From assembly GCA_003117195.1 (NCBI GenBank), contig BDSI01000195.1:102742-166741 (forward strand): a DNA stretch of 64,000 nucleotides. The letters are read 5' to 3'. This DNA comes from Eudorina sp. 2006-703-Eu-15. Taxonomy: Eukaryota; Chlorophyta; Chlorophyceae; Chlamydomonadales; Volvocaceae. The notes below the pieces were generated by a model. That model ran no database searches and had not been told where the DNA came from. It saw only the letters and a program-made list of their open reading frames with translations. Positions 61,601 to 64,000 of this stretch are shown here, piece by piece (positions within the stretch are counted from its first letter, which is position 1; each line of letters starts with the position of its first letter). The position numbers and the translations under genes were made by a program.

Positions 61601-63706
61601 GGGTGAGGTGGGGGGGCCCAATGGACTACTCGCTAGCTGCCCTGACTTCCTGTCACGTGCCGCTCCCCCCCTGCAACCCCCTGAACATGTCTACCAATCT
61701 CCTACACCCCCCTCCCCCCCCCCTTGCTCCCCGGCCCCAGGGACCTGCGGGGCAGTGGCGACAGTCCGCTGCTGCAGGACCGGGTGCTGTGGGCGGTGAA
61801 CACGTTCGGGGAGGTGCTGGCGCAGATCTTCATTACCCCGCTGCCGCTGCTCAAGGTGGGGAGAGGGGGAGAGGGGGAGAAGGGTGTACAGAGGAAGAGG
61901 GGGGGCCGGGGGGGGGGGAAGAGGGGGGGAGAGGCGGAATGCGGGTGGGGTGGCCGCGGCACGGACCCACATCCGGCGGTGAAGGCACCCCACCCGCGTG
62001 CCCCTCGGGTCGATCTTTGCAGCGCTCCTCACCCTCACCCCCTCCCGCTCGCCCCCTCCTCACCCTCACCCCTCACCCCTCACCCCCGCCCGCATCTCCT
62101 CAACCCCTCCCTAACGGTGCCCGCTGCAGGTCCTGGACCGCCTGGGACTGCCCCACCTGCGGCGGCTGGATGAGGCGGTGGGCATCATGCGGCAGGCCAT
62201 GCTGGAGGTCATCCAGGTGTGTGTGGGGGCCGCCATTTGCGCATGAACCCCTGCTTTGCCTTGACATTAACCTATAGGAATCACTGGCCGCGGGCCAGCT
62301 AGGTAGCAGTCTTTGCTTTTTGGGTTCGGCCGTTACAACTCTTCTCTCCAGCCCTATTACGGTGTCTCATCAGCCGTCCACTATCTGAACACATCGGCTT
62401 CTAATTATTTCGTCGGAGTCAACGCTTCGCCGTCTTCGTCAATGTCTACATCGGCGGTTATCGGTTTGTTGCGCTTTCGCGGTTTCGCTGTCTTTATTGA
62501 CAAAAAGGGGGGGGCGGGGCCGGGGGACTGAGGGAGGGCGGGGGGTGAGGGCGGGAGGGGCGCCGTGGCCCCGGGGGCCGGCCTCAGAGTGCGGGACGTA
62601 GGAGAGGGGGGGAAGCCGAGGGAGGGAGGTGCCTGGGCGACGGAGCCGCCGGCGTTAGGAACAGCACTATGCTCTCTGGTGGAGGGGCGGAGGGGCGGAG
62701 GGGCGGAGGGGCGGAGGGGCGGAGGGGCGGAGGGGCGGAGGGGCGGAGGGGCGGAGGGGCGGAGGGGCGGAGGGGCGGAGGGGCGGAGGGGCGGAGGGGC
62801 GGAGGGGCGGAGGGGGGTCTGCAGCCTGGGGGGGGGAGGTAAGGTTTGTTGCATGCTGCATGCTTCTGGCGGTGGGTGGGTAGTTCCCCGGAGGAGGGGG
62901 CCTCCGCACGTGCCGTGCCCCCCAATCCCCCGCTCCACCCTGCTCCTCCCCCCCCCCCCACGGCCTCTCCGCCCCCAGGAGCGGCGCACGGCCCTGGCTG
63001 CGGGCCTACCGGGGAAGGACGACCTTCTGCAGGCGCTGCTGACGGTGAGGATGGGGGTGGGGATGTGGGGGTGGGTGGGTGGGGGTGGGTGGGGGTGGGG
63101 GTGGGGCATGACCGACCCACGTGTTCAGCTCCGTAAGGGGGGCCCAGCGGGCCGGGATGGGGTGGGGCGAGGTGGGGTCGGGGAGGGGCGGCCCAGCCGG
63201 GGGGGGACTGCGGGGGGTCATCCGTCGGGTCATCCCTGCTGGTGGGGGCTGACCTCCCCAGCACCCTCCGAGGGCCCCACACACCCGCGCAGTGCAGTGC
63301 AGTGCAGTGCAGCCACCTCGTCCCCCCCCACCTCGTTCTGCTCTGCGCCGCTGGCCCCTCCCTGCCGCCCATCGGGCCGGGACCCACACGCCCCGCCCCC
63401 CCGGCCCTTCCCGACATCACATCACTGCCCCGCCCTTGCCGCTCCCTGCCCCCTGCACCTTCCTGGCCGCTCCAAGTCCCAACCTCCGCCGCCTCCTCCC
63501 CCCCCTCCCTCCCTCCCCCTCCTCCCTCCAGGCCACGGACGAGACGGGTGCGGGTATGACCGACGAGGAGCTGTGGGAGGACGTCCACGACATCATGGGG
63601 GCGGGGCACGAGACCACCGCCACCACCACCGCGGCGCTGCTGTACTGCATCTCGGCCCATCCGGAAGTACGACAGAGGGTCGAGCAGGAGCTGCAGGAGG
63701 TGCTGG
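58616..63706 (+). CDS. Cytochrome P450, plastid-type leader, 3' end beyond window
   Basis: Exons are 58,616-59,115, 59,580-59,745, 59,912-60,003, 60,520-60,741, 61,741-61,855, 62,130-62,216, 62,979-63,044 and 63,532-63,706. Phases fit throughout, giving 475 residues so far. P450s are heme mono-oxygenases. Residues 1 to about 125 form a Ser/Ala-rich leader suited to plastid import rather than a membrane anchor. A hinge PIPGPSPL precedes the helix-A motif KYGPI. The I-helix reads GAGHETTATTTAALLY at about 438-453, with the oxygen-activating Glu-Thr-Thr. The C-helix WxxxR is altered: the Trp position reads Tyr (EYNTRHR). ExxR and the heme Cys lie outside the window, so activity cannot be judged. 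Leader and layout resemble the CYP97 carotenoid hydroxylases, but the subfamily is not secure and a neighbouring algal clan is possible. Intron 3 is GC-AG. The start is the only ATG before the open frame closes upstream. Confidence 0.85.
59501..59556 (+). mobile_element. Introner-like repeat (b), 3' end of P450 intron 1
   Basis: Contains TTCGCTCTGGCAGCAGCAGC, then GCAGTATAAACATGTCTACC and AATTTCCTATACCCC, running into the C-rich tract and acceptor at 59,578-59,579. It lies about 20-80 bases before the splice site, as in copy (a). Confidence 0.6.
60047..60106 (-). mobile_element. Introner-like repeat (d), reversed, in P450 intron 3
   Basis: Reverse complement of the same sequence, including the fuller left part (CAGTCGAACCGTCGCTCTGG) shared with copy (a), and ending in ATGTCTACCAATTTCCTA. 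It is in a GC-AG intron (60,004-60,519), near its 5' end and in antisense orientation, so it does not supply the acceptor there. Confidence 0.6.
61541..61612. repeat. 5 bp repeats in P450 intron 4
   Basis: GGGCA units pass into GAGGT and GGGGT units over about 70 bases inside the intron 60,742-61,740. Confidence 0.8.
61682..61712 (+). mobile_element. Introner-like repeat (c), truncated, 3' end of P450 intron 4
   Basis: Only the right part is present (AACATGTCTACCAATCTCCTA), followed directly by a C/T-rich tract and the acceptor at 61,739-61,740. The GCTCTGGCAGC part is missing or too diverged to see. Confidence 0.5.
62245..62510. other. Low-GC insert in P450 intron 6
   Basis: About 265 bases with much lower GC than the surrounding intron (62,217-62,978). 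It interrupts G/C-rich simple sequence on both sides and is open in one plus frame (62,313-62,531), but no homology is recognised. It may be a short insertion of foreign or transposon DNA. Confidence 0.4.
62681..62816. repeat. 8 bp minisatellite (GGAGGGGC) in P450 intron 6
   Basis: About 17 uninterrupted copies. Because 24 bases are both three units and eight codons, several long Gly/Arg or Pro/Ser frames cross it; they are artefacts. Confidence 0.9.
63291..63314. repeat. GCAGT pentamer run in P450 intron 7
   Basis: Four to five copies inside the intron 63,045-63,531. Confidence 0.8.
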
Positions 63707-64000
63707 GTGAGGAGGGAACGCGGGGGGTGGGGGCGTAGGGGGTTGAGGGAGGCATGTGAATGTATGCGTGTGTGTGTATGTGTCGGGCGGGGAAGGGAGG
63801 GTGTGACTCCCCCGGGCTGCCTTACTCTGGGGGGGAGGGTACGGGGGACGTGGGAAGGGAGGGCGGGAGGTGGGCGGCTTCTCCTTGGGGGGTGTCCAGG
63901 CTCTTCTAGGGGCACCGGCCGTTGCGGGGGCTGCAAGGGCGGGAAGCTGCCGGGGGCCGACCGGGTAGCCAGCCAGCCAGCCCACGATTCAGCTCCCCCC

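Noticed and set aside
1..64000. Telomere repeats (TTTTAGGG type), CRISPR arrays, rRNA genes
   Set aside because: None seen on reading both strands; the tandem repeats present have monomer sizes and internal structure unlike any of these.

Overview
The window looks like nuclear DNA of a volvocalean (Chlamydomonas-type) green alga. It is GC-rich, its genes carry many short introns with GT-AG (once GC-AG) borders, its proteins are rich in Ala, Ser, Gly and Gln, and it holds a chloroplast-sensor-kinase-type gene and a P450 with a plastid-type leader. Species cannot be fixed from the sequence alone.

Bases 1 to about 48,600 form a repeat domain with no convincing intact gene. It consists of at least three and a half head-to-tail copies of a composite unit. 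Copy starts fall near window base 1 (entered part-way through), 10,590, 26,073 and 45,207. Each full unit holds, in order: a low-GC segment; a GC-rich segment; a dead tyrosine-recombinase reading frame on the minus strand, disrupted in most copies by a 369-378 bp SINE-like insertion; a G-rich-strand minisatellite; a second complex segment with a degenerate minus-strand reading frame; a second minisatellite; and an array of a roughly 1,050 bp satellite (about 4.6, 7.8 and 12.2 monomers in the three arrays). Each array ends in short 41 bp repeats. Copies 1 to 3 are almost identical, so the amplification is recent or is being homogenised. The third array contains a perfect-phase 4-monomer higher-order duplication (4,209 bp). 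The first copy (1 to about 5,000) is full of small indels and interleaved sequence and may be a poor consensus.

The fourth composite copy breaks at 47,627. After a 0.6 kb unrelated insert and a short diverged piece of the recombinase, the window becomes single copy. Two genes follow, both on the plus strand. The first (49,600-54,662, seven exons with phases that fit at every junction) encodes a homologue of chloroplast sensor kinase CSK. Its phospho-acceptor histidine is replaced and it has very long low-complexity inserts. The second (58,616 to beyond the window end, eight exons seen) encodes a cytochrome P450 with an N-terminal extension that could target the plastid. The 3.95 kb between them holds only simple repeats and regulatory or untranslated sequence.

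The most interesting signal is a roughly 60 bp repeat with cores GCTCTGGCAGCAGCGCAGT and ATGTCTACCAATTTCCTA. It occurs four times, each time inside an intron of one of these two unrelated genes. In three cases it lies in sense orientation just before the polypyrimidine tract and acceptor. This is what an introner-like, intron-generating or intron-dwelling element would look like.
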